Shown here: positions 1 to 5,657 of the stretch, piece after piece
Position numbering within the stretch: the first letter of the stretch is position 1
Layout: the number at the start of each line of letters is the position of its first letter
Assembly: GCA_003696125.1 (NCBI GenBank)
Contig: RFHZ01000320.1
Span: 1 to 5,657, forward strand
Direction: 5' to 3'
From: Nitrospinota bacterium
GTDB taxonomy: Bacteria; Tectomicrobia; Entotheonellia; J063
DNA: 5,657 nt
Notes under the pieces: model-generated
What the model was told of the DNA's origin: nothing
Databases searched by the model: none
The model's input: only the letters and a program-made list of their open reading frames with translations
Translations under genes and position numbers: made by a program

Positions 1-749
1 ACCACAAAGAGATCACCCGCCTCCCCTCCGTTCATCCCTGCCTCTCCTTCCCCTTTGAGCTTGAGGCGCGTTCCCGATTCGATACCCGGGGGGATCTTTA
101 CCGTCAGGAGACGTTGTTGGAGGACACGCCCCTCTCCCCCGCATTCCGGGCAGGGATGCTGGATGATGGTACCACTTCCCCGGCAGTAGAGACAGGTCCG
201 GTTTAAGGTAAAGAACCCCTGGTGGTAGCGTACCTTTCCCCGCCCTCCACACTGGGGACAGGGGGTCGGCTGGTAACCAGGAGCGATCTTGCGGCCTGAA
301 CAGACCGGACAGGTTTCATGGCGAGGGACCTTGATACGAGTTTCTCCTCCCTGGGCTGCCTCTTCCAGGGTGATTTCCAGGGTGTAGCGGAGGTCATTTC
401 CCCGTTGCGGACGGGGTTGAGTGCCGGCAGATCCCCCGGAGAAAAACTCGCCAAAGATATCTTCAAAGATATCGGCAAAGCTTACTCCTCCTCCAAAGCC
501 CTCTCCAGAAGAGAAACCGGTAAAGTCAGCCCCACCTGACCGGCCAAACCGGTCGTACTGGGATCGTTTCTGGGGATTGCTCAGCACATGGTACGCCTCG
601 CTGATCTCTTTAAACCTGTTCTCAGCCTCTTTGTCACCAGGGTTTTTGTCCGGGTGATAACGGAGGGCAAGTCGTCGATAGGCCTTTTTGATTTCTTGCT
701 CACTGGCCCCGCGAGGCACCCCCAGGATCTGGTAATAGTCTTTGGTCAC
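1..749 (-). CDS. dnaJ: Chaperone protein DnaJ (Hsp40), C-terminus cut by window edge
   Basis: Co-chaperone that delivers unfolded substrates to DnaK and stimulates its ATPase in the cytoplasm. The visible 249 complete codons follow the type I DnaJ plan. The J domain is at residues 1-70, with the HPD motif at 32-34. A Gly/Phe-rich linker (about 71-106) contains a [11 protein letters not shown] segment. The zinc region has four Cys pairs at 147/150, 164/167, 186/189 and 200/203, followed by the start of the C-terminal substrate-binding domain ([21 protein letters not shown]). The family is usually about 370-380 aa, so roughly one third lies beyond the left edge. The start is GTG at 749-747, because it gives the canonical N-terminus [10 protein letters not shown] and has GGAGAA 8 nt upstream; GTGA overlaps the grpE stop, suggesting translational coupling. 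One oddity: the first zinc motif reads CPVCSGRK, with Lys where CxxCxGxG has Gly. Identification is secure. Confidence 0.97.
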   Translation of the reverse strand, partial: MTKDYYQILGVPRGASEQEIKKAYRRLALRYHPDKNPGDKEAENRFKEISEAYHVLSNPQKRSQYDRFGRSGGADFTGFSSGEGFGGGVSFADIFEDIFGEFFSGGSAGTQPRPQRGNDLRYTLEITLEEAAQGGETRIKVPRHETCPVCSGRKIAPGYQPTPCPQCGGRGKVRYHQGFFTLNRTCLYCRGSGTIIQHPCPECGGEGRVLQQRLLTVKIPPGIESGTRLKLKGEGEAGMNGGEAGDLFV

Positions 750-1354
750 GCCTCTGCTTCTCCACTACGACCTGATGCGTTATCCGCTGTGGCCTCTGGA
801 GCTTTGGCCACGACAACCTTAGCAGGTCGTAACACTCTCCCATGGAAGAGGTAGCCTTTTTGCAGCACAGAGACGACCATCCCCTCCTCCTGGTCCGTGG
901 TGTAGTGTATCTCCACTGCTTCGTGCCGGGTGGGATCAAAGGGTTGCCCCTCGGCCACGATCTCCTTCACGCCTGCCTGCGCAAGCACATCTTTAAACTG
1001 TTTCCAGATCATCTCCATGCCGTTCACCCAGGCGGCGAGGGGAGGAGAAACCGTCTTTGTCGCTTCTAAAGCCCGTTCCAGGTTGTCGAGAACGGGGAGG
1101 AGAGCCTGGAGCAGTTGGGCTTGTGCCCGTCTTTGGCCCTCTTCCTCTTCTCGGGCTCTCCGCTTCTTGTAATTTTCAAACTCTGCTCCCAGGCGGAGTA
1201 ACCGCTGATAGGTAGCCTCGGCCTCCCGAGTCTTCTCTGTGAGGGCCGCCTCCAGTTCTTGGATGCGGCCGGTCAATGACGTATCGGTTGTCTCAGCAGG
1301 GGAAACGTGAATCTGCTCTTCTGGGGCTTTTCCTCCCTGTTCCGGTACAGACAT
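746..1354 (-). CDS. grpE: Nucleotide exchange factor GrpE
   Basis: GrpE acts as a cytoplasmic dimer that releases ADP from DnaK, resetting its substrate cycle. The 202 residues are a usual length for the family. Residues 1-28 look disordered and polar. Residues about 29-100 form a long charged helical/coiled-coil stretch including [13 protein letters not shown] (57-69) and [12 protein letters not shown] (85-96). The C-terminal beta domain carries the family hallmarks [10 protein letters not shown] (138-147) and [18 protein letters not shown] (163-180). A polar tail of about 18 residues follows the conserved VVVAK end. The ATG at 1354-1352 is preceded by AAGGA with 7 nt spacing. It is the second gene of the hrcA operon, 33 nt after hrcA and overlapping dnaJ by 4 nt. 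Its partner gene dnaK is not in the window, although many bacteria place it directly after grpE. Confidence 0.97.
   Translation of the reverse strand: MSVPEQGGKAPEEQIHVSPAETTDTSLTGRIQELEAALTEKTREAEATYQRLLRLGAEFENYKKRRAREEEEGQRRAQAQLLQALLPVLDNLERALEATKTVSPPLAAWVNGMEMIWKQFKDVLAQAGVKEIVAEGQPFDPTRHEAVEIHYTTDQEEGMVVSVLQKGYLFHGRVLRPAKVVVAKAPEATADNASGRSGEAEA
758..763 (-). promoter_or_regulatory. Ribosome binding site for dnaJ, inside the grpE 3' end
   Basis: GGAGAA on the minus strand lies 8 nt before the GTG start of dnaJ and inside the last codons of grpE. It supports the GTG start. No ATG in that frame would give a complete J domain. Confidence 0.6.
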
Positions 1355-1387
1355 ACTCCCTTCCTTCTCCCTCCAGAGATCCTTTGT

Positions 1388-2434
1388 CTATTCGGCACTC
1401 AGGACGCGACTTAAGGCTTTCGCTGTGTAATCCACGATCGAGATGAGGCGAGGATATTCCATGCGTTTGGGACCCAGGATCCCCAGGACACCTATGGTAC
1501 GATCCCCATACTGATAGGTGTGGGTGACCAGGCTGCAGTCCTGAATCTCTTCTATCCGGCTTTCAGAGCCGATCAGGACCTTGACTCCTTCGGCGTGCAG
1601 GCAGGCATCGAGGATTTGAATGAGGCGTTTCTTCTCTTCCAGAGCTTGAAAGATCGCCTGTAGCTTTTCCAGATCGCTTACAAACTCAGGCTGTTTGAAG
1701 ATATTGGTGGTGCCACCGACAAAGACCTCCCCCTCTTGCTCTTCGTCGAGAAAGGCCTTCTGACAGAGCTGGACGGTTCGTTGCAGGAGCGTATCGTACT
1801 GCGCCTTCTCCTCTGCCATCAACGCCGCCACCCGCTCTCGCACCGTATGCAAGGAGAGGCCAGCAAAACGGTTGTTCAGAAAGCGGGCAATGCCATCAAG
1901 CTGCTCTTGCATGAGGTCCTCATCCAGCTCGATGACTTTATTCTCCAGCAATCCGGTCTGGGTCACCAGGAGGACCATCACCTTTTTGGGATGGAGTCGG
2001 ACAAATTCGATCCGTTTGAAGACCATATAGGCCAGGCGAGGCAGCAACACGATCCCTGCTTGCTGCGTGATCAGGGAGAGGAGCTTGGTGGTTACCTCTA
2101 ACAGCTCCTCGATTTCCTTGTGCAGCGTGGTCTGGTATCCCGCATCGATCCGGGCCGATTCTGCCTTGCTTAGCGCGGGAAGATCGACGAGGCTATCGAC
2201 GTAAAAACGATACCCTTTATCCGTGGGGACCCGTCCTGCCGACGTGTGGGGTTGGGTCAGAAACCCCATCTCCTCCAGATCGGCCATAACATTACGAATG
2301 GTTGCCGCACTCAGGCCGAGTTGAAACTTCCGGGCGATGGTACGGGAACCTACCGGTTCGGCGGTGGTGATATAGGTATGGATGGTCGCCTTGAGAATCT
2401 GCTGTTCCCGTTCGCCGAGAAGCACGGTATCCAT
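1388..2434 (-). CDS. hrcA: Heat-inducible transcription repressor HrcA
   Basis: DNA-binding repressor of class I heat-shock genes. In characterised species it binds the CIRCE inverted repeat upstream of groE and dnaK operons and needs GroEL for activity. The 348 residues match the usual family length. The N-terminal winged helix-turn-helix occupies about residues 1-80, with the hallmark runs GLSAATIRNVMADLEEMGFL (40-59) and QPHTSAGRVPTDKGYRFYVD (61-80). A long GAF-like/dimerisation core follows. The C-terminus carries GILGPKRMEYPRLISIVDY (about 318-336), typical of the family. The ATG at 2434-2432 places the HTH at the expected position; the ribosome site is modest (GAGG, about 11 nt upstream). 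It is first in hrcA-grpE-dnaJ, behind a primary-sigma promoter. No CIRCE is recognisable upstream, so autoregulation, if present, must use another site or a remote one. Confidence 0.97.
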   Translation of the reverse strand: MDTVLLGEREQQILKATIHTYITTAEPVGSRTIARKFQLGLSAATIRNVMADLEEMGFLTQPHTSAGRVPTDKGYRFYVDSLVDLPALSKAESARIDAGYQTTLHKEIEELLEVTTKLLSLITQQAGIVLLPRLAYMVFKRIEFVRLHPKKVMVLLVTQTGLLENKVIELDEDLMQEQLDGIARFLNNRFAGLSLHTVRERVAALMAEEKAQYDTLLQRTVQLCQKAFLDEEQEGEVFVGGTTNIFKQPEFVSDLEKLQAIFQALEEKKRLIQILDACLHAEGVKVLIGSESRIEEIQDCSLVTHTYQYGDRTIGVLGILGPKRMEYPRLISIVDYTAKALSRVLSAE

Positions 2435-2518
2435 TGCGTCTGAATCCTCGAAGAATACAGGTCGTAACCTTCTCTGTTTCTCCTGCTGATGTCCAGGTTC
2501 TTGTAAGGGCTCACTACC
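2435..2518 (-). other. 5' leader of the hrcA operon
   Basis: About 84 nt between the inferred transcription start (near 2518) and the hrcA ATG. A short AACCT/AGGTT pairing across the leader is too weak to call a structure. No riboswitch, thermosensor or CIRCE pattern is recognisable. The leader has a GAGG about 11 nt before the start as the best ribosome site. Confidence 0.4.
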
Positions 2519-2524
2519 ATCCCC

Positions 2525-2553
2525 ATTCTAGCATTTTCAAGTGAAAAGATCAA
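2525..2553 (-). promoter_or_regulatory. Primary-sigma promoter of hrcA-grpE-dnaJ, extended -10
   Basis: On the minus strand TTGATC (2553-2548) and TAGAAT (2530-2525) are separated by exactly 17 bp. A TG one base before the -10 (TGCTAGAAT) makes it an extended -10 element. Transcription would start near 2518. The hexamers resemble housekeeping-sigma sites rather than a sigma-32 promoter, which would show CTTGAAA and a CCCCAT-type -10. A CTTGAAAA does occur in the spacer, but no CCCCAT-like partner stands at the right distance. Confidence 0.72.
2534..2547. repeat. Inverted repeat within hrcA promoter spacer (possible operator)
   Basis: TTTTCA-AG-TGAAAA, perfect 6-bp arms around 2 bp, lies wholly between the -35 and -10 boxes of the hrcA promoter. 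A regulator bound there would block RNA polymerase. The arms are A/T-rich and short, so chance is possible; the operator role is inference from position. Confidence 0.35.
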
Positions 2554-2568
2554 GAGTGGACCTCTTGA
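2550..2568. repeat. 19-bp inverted repeat spanning both divergent -35 boxes
   Basis: TCAAGAG-TGGAC-CTCTTGA has perfect 7-bp arms and a 5-bp centre. Each arm contains the TTGA core of one of the two divergent -35 hexamers. It may be an operator for one regulator controlling both operons, or simply the by-product of two similar -35 regions placed back to back. The arms extend three bases (CTC) beyond the TTGA cores, which similar -35 boxes alone would not require. Confidence 0.45.
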
Positions 2569-2593
2569 CTTGTCCCCCCTTCTTCGGTATCTT
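2565..2593 (+). promoter_or_regulatory. Primary-sigma promoter of qor-polX
   Basis: TTGACT (2565-2570) and TATCTT (2588-2593) are separated by 17 bp. The -35 is a five-of-six match to consensus and the -10 a weaker four-of-six match. The predicted start is near 2600, about 120 nt before the qor ATG. Only 11 bp separate its -35 from that of the divergent hrcA promoter, so the two polymerases probably compete for the region. Confidence 0.6.
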
Positions 2594-2599
2594 GCGTAC

Positions 2600-2720
2600 C
2601 TGGCAGTTCAGCCAGAGCATGGTGTCAGGCTACACCTCTTCCTCGTCTTGTGTACCGGAGAGGGACGACCGGAGAGAGGGGATAGATCATTGCACCGCTT
2701 TCCAGAGGAGGAACCAGAGG
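2600..2720 (+). other. 5' leader of qor-polX transcript
   Basis: About 120 nt from the inferred start to the qor ATG. It can form two small hairpins, CTGGC/GCCAG (2600-2615) at the very 5' end and GGTGT/ACACC (2621-2636). It also contains a 9-bp direct repeat ACCGGAGAG at 2654 and 2668, 14 bp apart. None matches a known riboswitch that I can recognise. The reading frame of qor stays open upstream to 2541, but that stretch includes the promoter and lacks any family similarity. Confidence 0.35.
2706..2711 (+). promoter_or_regulatory. Ribosome binding site of qor
   Basis: Perfect AGGAGG with 9 nt to the ATG at 2721. This decides the start in favour of 2721 over the in-frame ATG at 2541, since the resulting [15 protein letters not shown] is the normal N-terminus of the family. 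Confidence 0.85.
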
Positions 2721-3689
2721 ATGAAAGCGATTCGTATCCACGAAAATGGCGGTCCAGATGTGTTACGCTATGAGGAAGTACCGATGCCCTCGCCAGGACC
2801 TGGCCAGGCTTTGGTCCACCTGAAAGCCATCGGTGTCAACTTCATCGATATCTATCACCGGACCGGTCTGTACAAAACCGACCTCCCTCTGATTCCTGGA
2901 CTGGAAGGAGCTGGTGTCGTCGAGGCGGTGGGAGATGGGGTCTCAGAGGTGGAAGTCGGAGAGCGAGTCGCCTATACCGGTGTGCCCGGGTCCTACGCGG
3001 AATATGTGGTGGCACCTGCCCAGAGGCTGGTCAAGCTGCCAGAAGCGTTGAGCTTTCAGGATGGGGCGGCGGCCATGTTGCAAGGGATGACGGCACATTA
3101 CCTCTCGCACAGTACCTACCCTCTACACTCCGGGCATACCTGTCTGGTCCATGCGGCTGCTGGAGGGGTGGGACTCTTACTGGTCCAGATGGCCAAGCTA
3201 CGCGGGGCCCGTGTCTTCGGTACCGTGTCTACAGAGGAAAAAGCCCGCCTGGCCAGGGCTGCCGGTGCAGACGAGGTGATTCTTTACACCCAGCAGGATT
3301 TTGAGGCTGAGGTCAATCGCCTGACCGATGGACGGGGAGTCAATGTGGTCTATGACTCGGTGGGCAAGACCACCTTTGACAAGAGCCTGAATTCGCTGGC
3401 CCCACTGGGGTATCTGGTGCTGTACGGGCAATCGAGCGGTCCGGTGCCCCCTTTTGATCCGGCCCTTCTTTCCCAGAAAGGTTCTCTCTTTTTGACCCGT
3501 CCCTCCCTGATGCACTACATTGCCGATCGGGAGACCTTGCTCCAGCGAGCCGGTGATGTGCTCGGCTGGATCGTTTCCGGCCGTTTAAAGCTCCGTATCG
3601 GCAAGACCTTCCCCCTGGCCGAAGCCGCAGAGGCGCATCGACAGCTCGAAGGCCGCCAGACCACGGGAAAGGTCTTGCTGCTCCCTTGA
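2721..3689 (+). CDS. qor: NADPH:quinone oxidoreductase, zinc-independent MDR superfamily
   Basis: Predicted soluble cytoplasmic NAD(P)H-dependent reductase of quinones or other activated carbonyl/enone substrates. At 322 aa it is close to E. coli Qor (about 327 aa). The N-terminal GroES-like fold (about 1-120) carries the QOR signature [12 protein letters not shown] (40-51) and [10 protein letters not shown] (58-67). The Rossmann fold has the nucleotide loop HAAAGGVG (144-151). Family-typical [13 protein letters not shown] (211-223) and [12 protein letters not shown] (252-263) follow, ending TGKVLLLP. The Cys/His catalytic and structural zinc ligands of alcohol dehydrogenases are absent, with a single Cys at 141, as expected for this branch. 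It is the first gene after the divergent promoter, with polX 12 nt downstream. The true substrate cannot be read from the sequence; crotonyl-CoA-reductase-like or other MDR activities are less likely given the strong Qor motif match. Confidence 0.93.
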   Translation: MKAIRIHENGGPDVLRYEEVPMPSPGPGQALVHLKAIGVNFIDIYHRTGLYKTDLPLIPGLEGAGVVEAVGDGVSEVEVGERVAYTGVPGSYAEYVVAPAQRLVKLPEALSFQDGAAAMLQGMTAHYLSHSTYPLHSGHTCLVHAAAGGVGLLLVQMAKLRGARVFGTVSTEEKARLARAAGADEVILYTQQDFEAEVNRLTDGRGVNVVYDSVGKTTFDKSLNSLAPLGYLVLYGQSSGPVPPFDPALLSQKGSLFLTRPSLMHYIADRETLLQRAGDVLGWIVSGRLKLRIGKTFPLAEAAEAHRQLEGRQTTGKVLLLP

Positions 3690-3692
3690 GGG
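3688..3692 (+). promoter_or_regulatory. Ribosome binding site of polX overlapping the qor stop
   Basis: GAGGG begins inside the qor TGA codon and stands 9 nt before the polX ATG at 3702. Ribosomes ending on qor would be close to the polX start, consistent with co-transcription and possible coupling. Confidence 0.6.
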
Positions 3693-3701
3693 ATATACCG
3701 T

Positions 3702-5429
3702 ATGGATAAGAAAGAGATCGCCCGCTTCTTGCGTGAAATGGGGACCCTGTTGGAGCTGTCCGGGGCCAACCCTTTTCGGGCCCGTGCCTATCATAATGCG
3801 GCCCGCACCCTGGAGACCACCAGTGCCGATGTCCAGGCACTGATCGAATCCGGACAGCTCTCTACACTCAAGGGAATCGGGAAGAGCATAGCCGAGCTGA
3901 TTACTGAATATGTAAAGACCGGCGAGGCGGCCGAGTACGCTGCCCTGAAGGCATCGATTCCCCCTGGACTCCTCGAGATGCTCCATATCCCGGGATTGGG
4001 ACCGAAAAAGGTGTACACCATCTATCAAAAACTCGGCATCAGCTCTGTTGGAGAACTGGAATATGCCTGCCAGGAGAATCGACTCGCTTCCCTGGAGGGG
4101 TTTGGTCCGAAATCACAGGAGAAGATCTTGCAGGGGATCGCTTATCGCAAGAAGACGGCCCAGTGGCACCTCTACCCGGAGGTCTATCCCCATGCCGAAT
4201 ACCTGTGTACCATGCTGCGTACCCATCCCCATGTGATCCGCATCAGCCTGGCCGGGAGCTTGCGCCGCCGTAAAGAGGTGATCAGGGATATCGACATCCT
4301 GGTCAGCAGTGACGATCCACCGGCCGTATCCCGCTTTTTTACTACGGTTGAGGGGGTAGAACGGGTCTTGCAGCAAGGGGAGAGCAGGGTGCGTGTCCTC
4401 CTGGACGTCGGGGTGCAGGCGGATCTGCGTATCGTCTCTGATGAAGCCTATCCATATGCCCTTCACCACTTTACCGGGAGCAAGGAGCATAACGTTGCTC
4501 TGCGGCAACTGGCCAGGAGCCGCTCCCTCCTCCTGAATGAATACGGGCTCTTTCGTCAGGAGGAGGGGGAGCGGATCCGGTGTCGAGACGAAGGAGAGAT
4601 CTTCCAGGCTCTCGGTCTCGACTATATCCCTCCGGAGTTACGCGAAAACAGGGGAGAGATTGAGGCCGCCCAGGAGGGAAGGCTTCCCCATCTCCTTAAT
4701 GAGGAGGATATCCAGGGGGTATTCCACGTGCATACGCACTACAGCGATGGGGTCGATTCGCTAGAGCACATGGCACGAGGTGCACAAGAGCTCGGCTACC
4801 GGTATCTGGGGATTGCCGATCACAGCAAATCTGCCCGCTACGCCAACGGTCTCTCCCCCCAACGGGTGCGAGAACAATGGGCCGAGATCGACCGGCTGAA
4901 CCGTCGACTCTCCGGCATCACCCTTCTTAAGGGGATCGAACTCGAAATCCTCCCCGATGGAAGCGTGGATGATTATCCTGAAGAGATCCTGGCCGGATTC
5001 GATTATGTGGTCGCCTCCGTCCACAGCCGCTTTTCCCTGCCCCAGGAGGCCATGACCCGGCGGATCATCCGGGCGCTCCAGCATCCCCACGTCACCATGC
5101 TGGGACACCCGACCGGCCGGCTTCTCCTGGCGAGAGAGCCGTATGCCGTGGATCTGCGTGCCGTGATTGCCGCAGCCAGGGAGACGGGAAAGATCATCGA
5201 GATCAATGCCAATCCCCGGCGCCTGGATCTGGACTGGGAGATGTGCAGGCAGGCCAAAGCAGAGGGGGTGAAGCTGGCGATCAACCCGGATGCCCATCGG
5301 GTAGCCGATCTGGCCTATCTCCGGTACGGGGTCTATGTGGCACGACGGGGATGGCTTGAAGCGTCGGACGTGGTAAATACCCTGTCCCTCTCCGAGGTCA
5401 GGACCTTCCTGAAAGCCAGGCGGGCGTAA
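3702..5429 (+). CDS. polX: DNA polymerase/3'-5' exonuclease PolX (Pol beta-like plus PHP)
   Basis: Bacterial family X polymerase thought to fill short gaps in base-excision repair, with a PHP domain that in studied homologues gives Mn-dependent 3'-5' exonuclease and AP-endonuclease activity. The 575 aa are full length. Helix-hairpin-helix elements lie at about 56-67 (LKGIGKSIAELI), 96-108 (IPGLGPKKV) and 131-143 (LEGFGPKSQEKIL). The nucleotidyltransferase core has GS (185-186) with RRRKEVIRDIDILV, giving Asp196 and Asp198, and a third Asp241 in ADLRIV; HFTGSKEHNVALR (256-268) is family-typical. The PHP domain (about 336-570) keeps apparent metal ligands His342, His344, His374, Glu413, His441, His469, Asp530 and His532. 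Both active sites therefore look intact. It follows qor by 12 nt, so probably shares its promoter. The next gene downstream has its own promoter. Confidence 0.96.
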   Translation: MDKKEIARFLREMGTLLELSGANPFRARAYHNAARTLETTSADVQALIESGQLSTLKGIGKSIAELITEYVKTGEAAEYAALKASIPPGLLEMLHIPGLGPKKVYTIYQKLGISSVGELEYACQENRLASLEGFGPKSQEKILQGIAYRKKTAQWHLYPEVYPHAEYLCTMLRTHPHVIRISLAGSLRRRKEVIRDIDILVSSDDPPAVSRFFTTVEGVERVLQQGESRVRVLLDVGVQADLRIVSDEAYPYALHHFTGSKEHNVALRQLARSRSLLLNEYGLFRQEEGERIRCRDEGEIFQALGLDYIPPELRENRGEIEAAQEGRLPHLLNEEDIQGVFHVHTHYSDGVDSLEHMARGAQELGYRYLGIADHSKSARYANGLSPQRVREQWAEIDRLNRRLSGITLLKGIELEILPDGSVDDYPEEILAGFDYVVASVHSRFSLPQEAMTRRIIRALQHPHVTMLGHPTGRLLLAREPYAVDLRAVIAAARETGKIIEINANPRRLDLDWEMCRQAKAEGVKLAINPDAHRVADLAYLRYGVYVARRGWLEASDVVNTLSLSEVRTFLKARRA

Positions 5430-5431
5430 AA

Positions 5432-5469
5432 GGTTGGGAAGGAGAGGAGATTTCTCTGTAATTCCAACC
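5432..5469 (+). terminator. Imperfect hairpin after polX, weak terminator candidate
   Basis: GGTTGG (5432-5437) pairs with CCAACC (5464-5469), continued by AA/TT after a single bulged G, with an inner AGAG/CTCT pairing possible. It begins 2 nt after the polX stop. No U-tract follows directly; T-runs appear only at 5497-5501 and 5508-5514. It may be a 3' stabilising hairpin or part of a non-classical terminator rather than an intrinsic one. Confidence 0.3.
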
Positions 5470-5537
5470 GGCTAGGCTGCGACAGTTAATGCATTGTTTT
5501 TAAAAGATTTTTTTATCCGCTCCCCTCCTCTTTTCCC

Positions 5538-5566
5538 TTGACACTTCCCTCGAAAAGTCCTATAGT
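5538..5566 (+). promoter_or_regulatory. Near-consensus primary-sigma promoter for the next gene
   Basis: TTGACA (perfect -35, 5538-5543), 17 bp, then TATAGT (-10, 5561-5566, five of six). The start would be near 5573. An A/T-rich tract at 5495-5515 lies upstream, slightly too far for a standard UP element. It is the best promoter match in the window and faces out of the right edge. Confidence 0.78.
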
Positions 5567-5598
5567 GTTTGTGTTCCGAAATGAGGGAGTCACTCTTT

Positions 5599-5624
5599 GC
5601 CCCCCCTCTTCTTGGGGGGAAAAG
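5599..5624 (+). other. C-run/G-run hairpin in the leader of the next transcript
   Basis: Seven C (5600-5606), a short TCTTCTT loop and six G (5614-5619) form a strong six-pair GC stem about 27 nt after the predicted start. It is followed by AAAA and then AGGAGAGG. There is no U-tract after it, so it is not an intrinsic terminator. It could stabilise the 5' end or modulate translation. I do not recognise it as a known RNA family. Confidence 0.45.
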
Positions 5625-5648
5625 GAGAGGAATCGGAAAAGGGCACTT

Positions 5649-5653
5649 AGGAG
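5649..5653 (+). promoter_or_regulatory. Shine-Dalgarno-like site at the right edge
   Basis: AGGAG followed by AAGG at the end of the window. With usual spacing a start codon would fall a few bases past 5657, so the gene driven by the 5538 promoter probably begins just outside. Its identity cannot be inferred. Confidence 0.5.
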
Positions 5654-5657
5654 AAGG

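Noticed and set aside
2500-2535. Possible degenerate CIRCE around GCTAGAAT and TAGTGAGC on the minus strand
   Set aside because: With the required 9-bp spacer the arms match CIRCE at too few positions and do not pair with each other.
2531-2560. Sigma-32 type promoter for hrcA based on CTTGAAAA in the spacer
   Set aside because: No CCCCAT-like -10 stands 13-15 bp downstream, while the primary-sigma match has correct spacing and an extended -10.
2654-2676. Direct repeat ACCGGAGAG twice, 14 bp apart, in the qor leader
   Set aside because: Only two short copies in purine-rich sequence; too little to call an operator or repeat element.
2541-2720. Upstream in-frame extension of qor by 60 codons from ATG 2541
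   Set aside because: It overlaps the promoter elements of both strands, has no resemblance to the family, and the perfect AGGAGG lies before the ATG at 2721, which gives the standard N-terminus.
3340-3840. 166-codon minus-strand open frame across the qor-polX junction
   Set aside because: It is antisense to two clearly identified genes, has low-complexity Arg/Gly/Pro/Ser-rich composition and no recognisable motif.
4761-5297. 178-codon minus-strand open frame within polX
   Set aside because: It mirrors the conserved PHP domain of polX, shows no family features and has no ribosome site or promoter that I can see.
5581-5657. ATG-initiated frame open to the window end, starting MRESLFAPPLLGGKRRG
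   Set aside because: There is no ribosome site before the ATG, only about 8 nt of leader would precede it, and the C/G hairpin lies inside it. A leader peptide cannot be excluded, but evidence is lacking.

Overview
The window looks like an ordinary bacterial chromosomal segment of moderately high GC. It holds a heat-shock operon on the minus strand facing away from a two-gene metabolic/DNA-repair operon on the plus strand. HrcA points to a bacterium outside the enteric group. The three promoters I can recognise are all of the primary sigma-factor (TTGACA/TATAAT) type with 17-bp spacers. I cannot assign a phylum from the sequence alone. No mobile element, CRISPR array, tRNA or rRNA is visible.

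Minus strand, read right to left: a promoter at 2525-2553, then hrcA (heat-shock repressor), a 33-nt gap, grpE (DnaK nucleotide-exchange factor) and dnaJ (J-domain co-chaperone). dnaJ starts at a GTG overlapping the grpE stop by 4 nt and runs off the left edge after 249 codons. No dnaK lies between grpE and dnaJ, and I found no CIRCE operator upstream of hrcA.

Centre (2435-2720): a divergent intergenic region with two back-to-back promoters. A perfect 7+5+7 inverted repeat overlaps both -35 boxes, and a second, 6+2+6 inverted repeat fills most of the hrcA promoter spacer.

Plus strand: qor (zinc-independent NADPH:quinone oxidoreductase, 322 aa) is followed after 12 nt by polX (575 aa, family X DNA polymerase fused to a PHP domain), very probably as one transcript. 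After polX there is an imperfect hairpin without an adjacent U-tract, then a near-consensus promoter (TTGACA-N17-TATAGT). Its leader carries a C-run/G-run hairpin and ends in a Shine-Dalgarno-like sequence at the right edge, so another gene very probably begins just outside the window.

The operons join two themes: protein folding under stress with its repressor on the left, and quinone/redox metabolism plus gap-filling DNA repair on the right. I see no undescribed system. The most unusual features are the missing dnaK and CIRCE and the palindrome shared by the divergent promoters.
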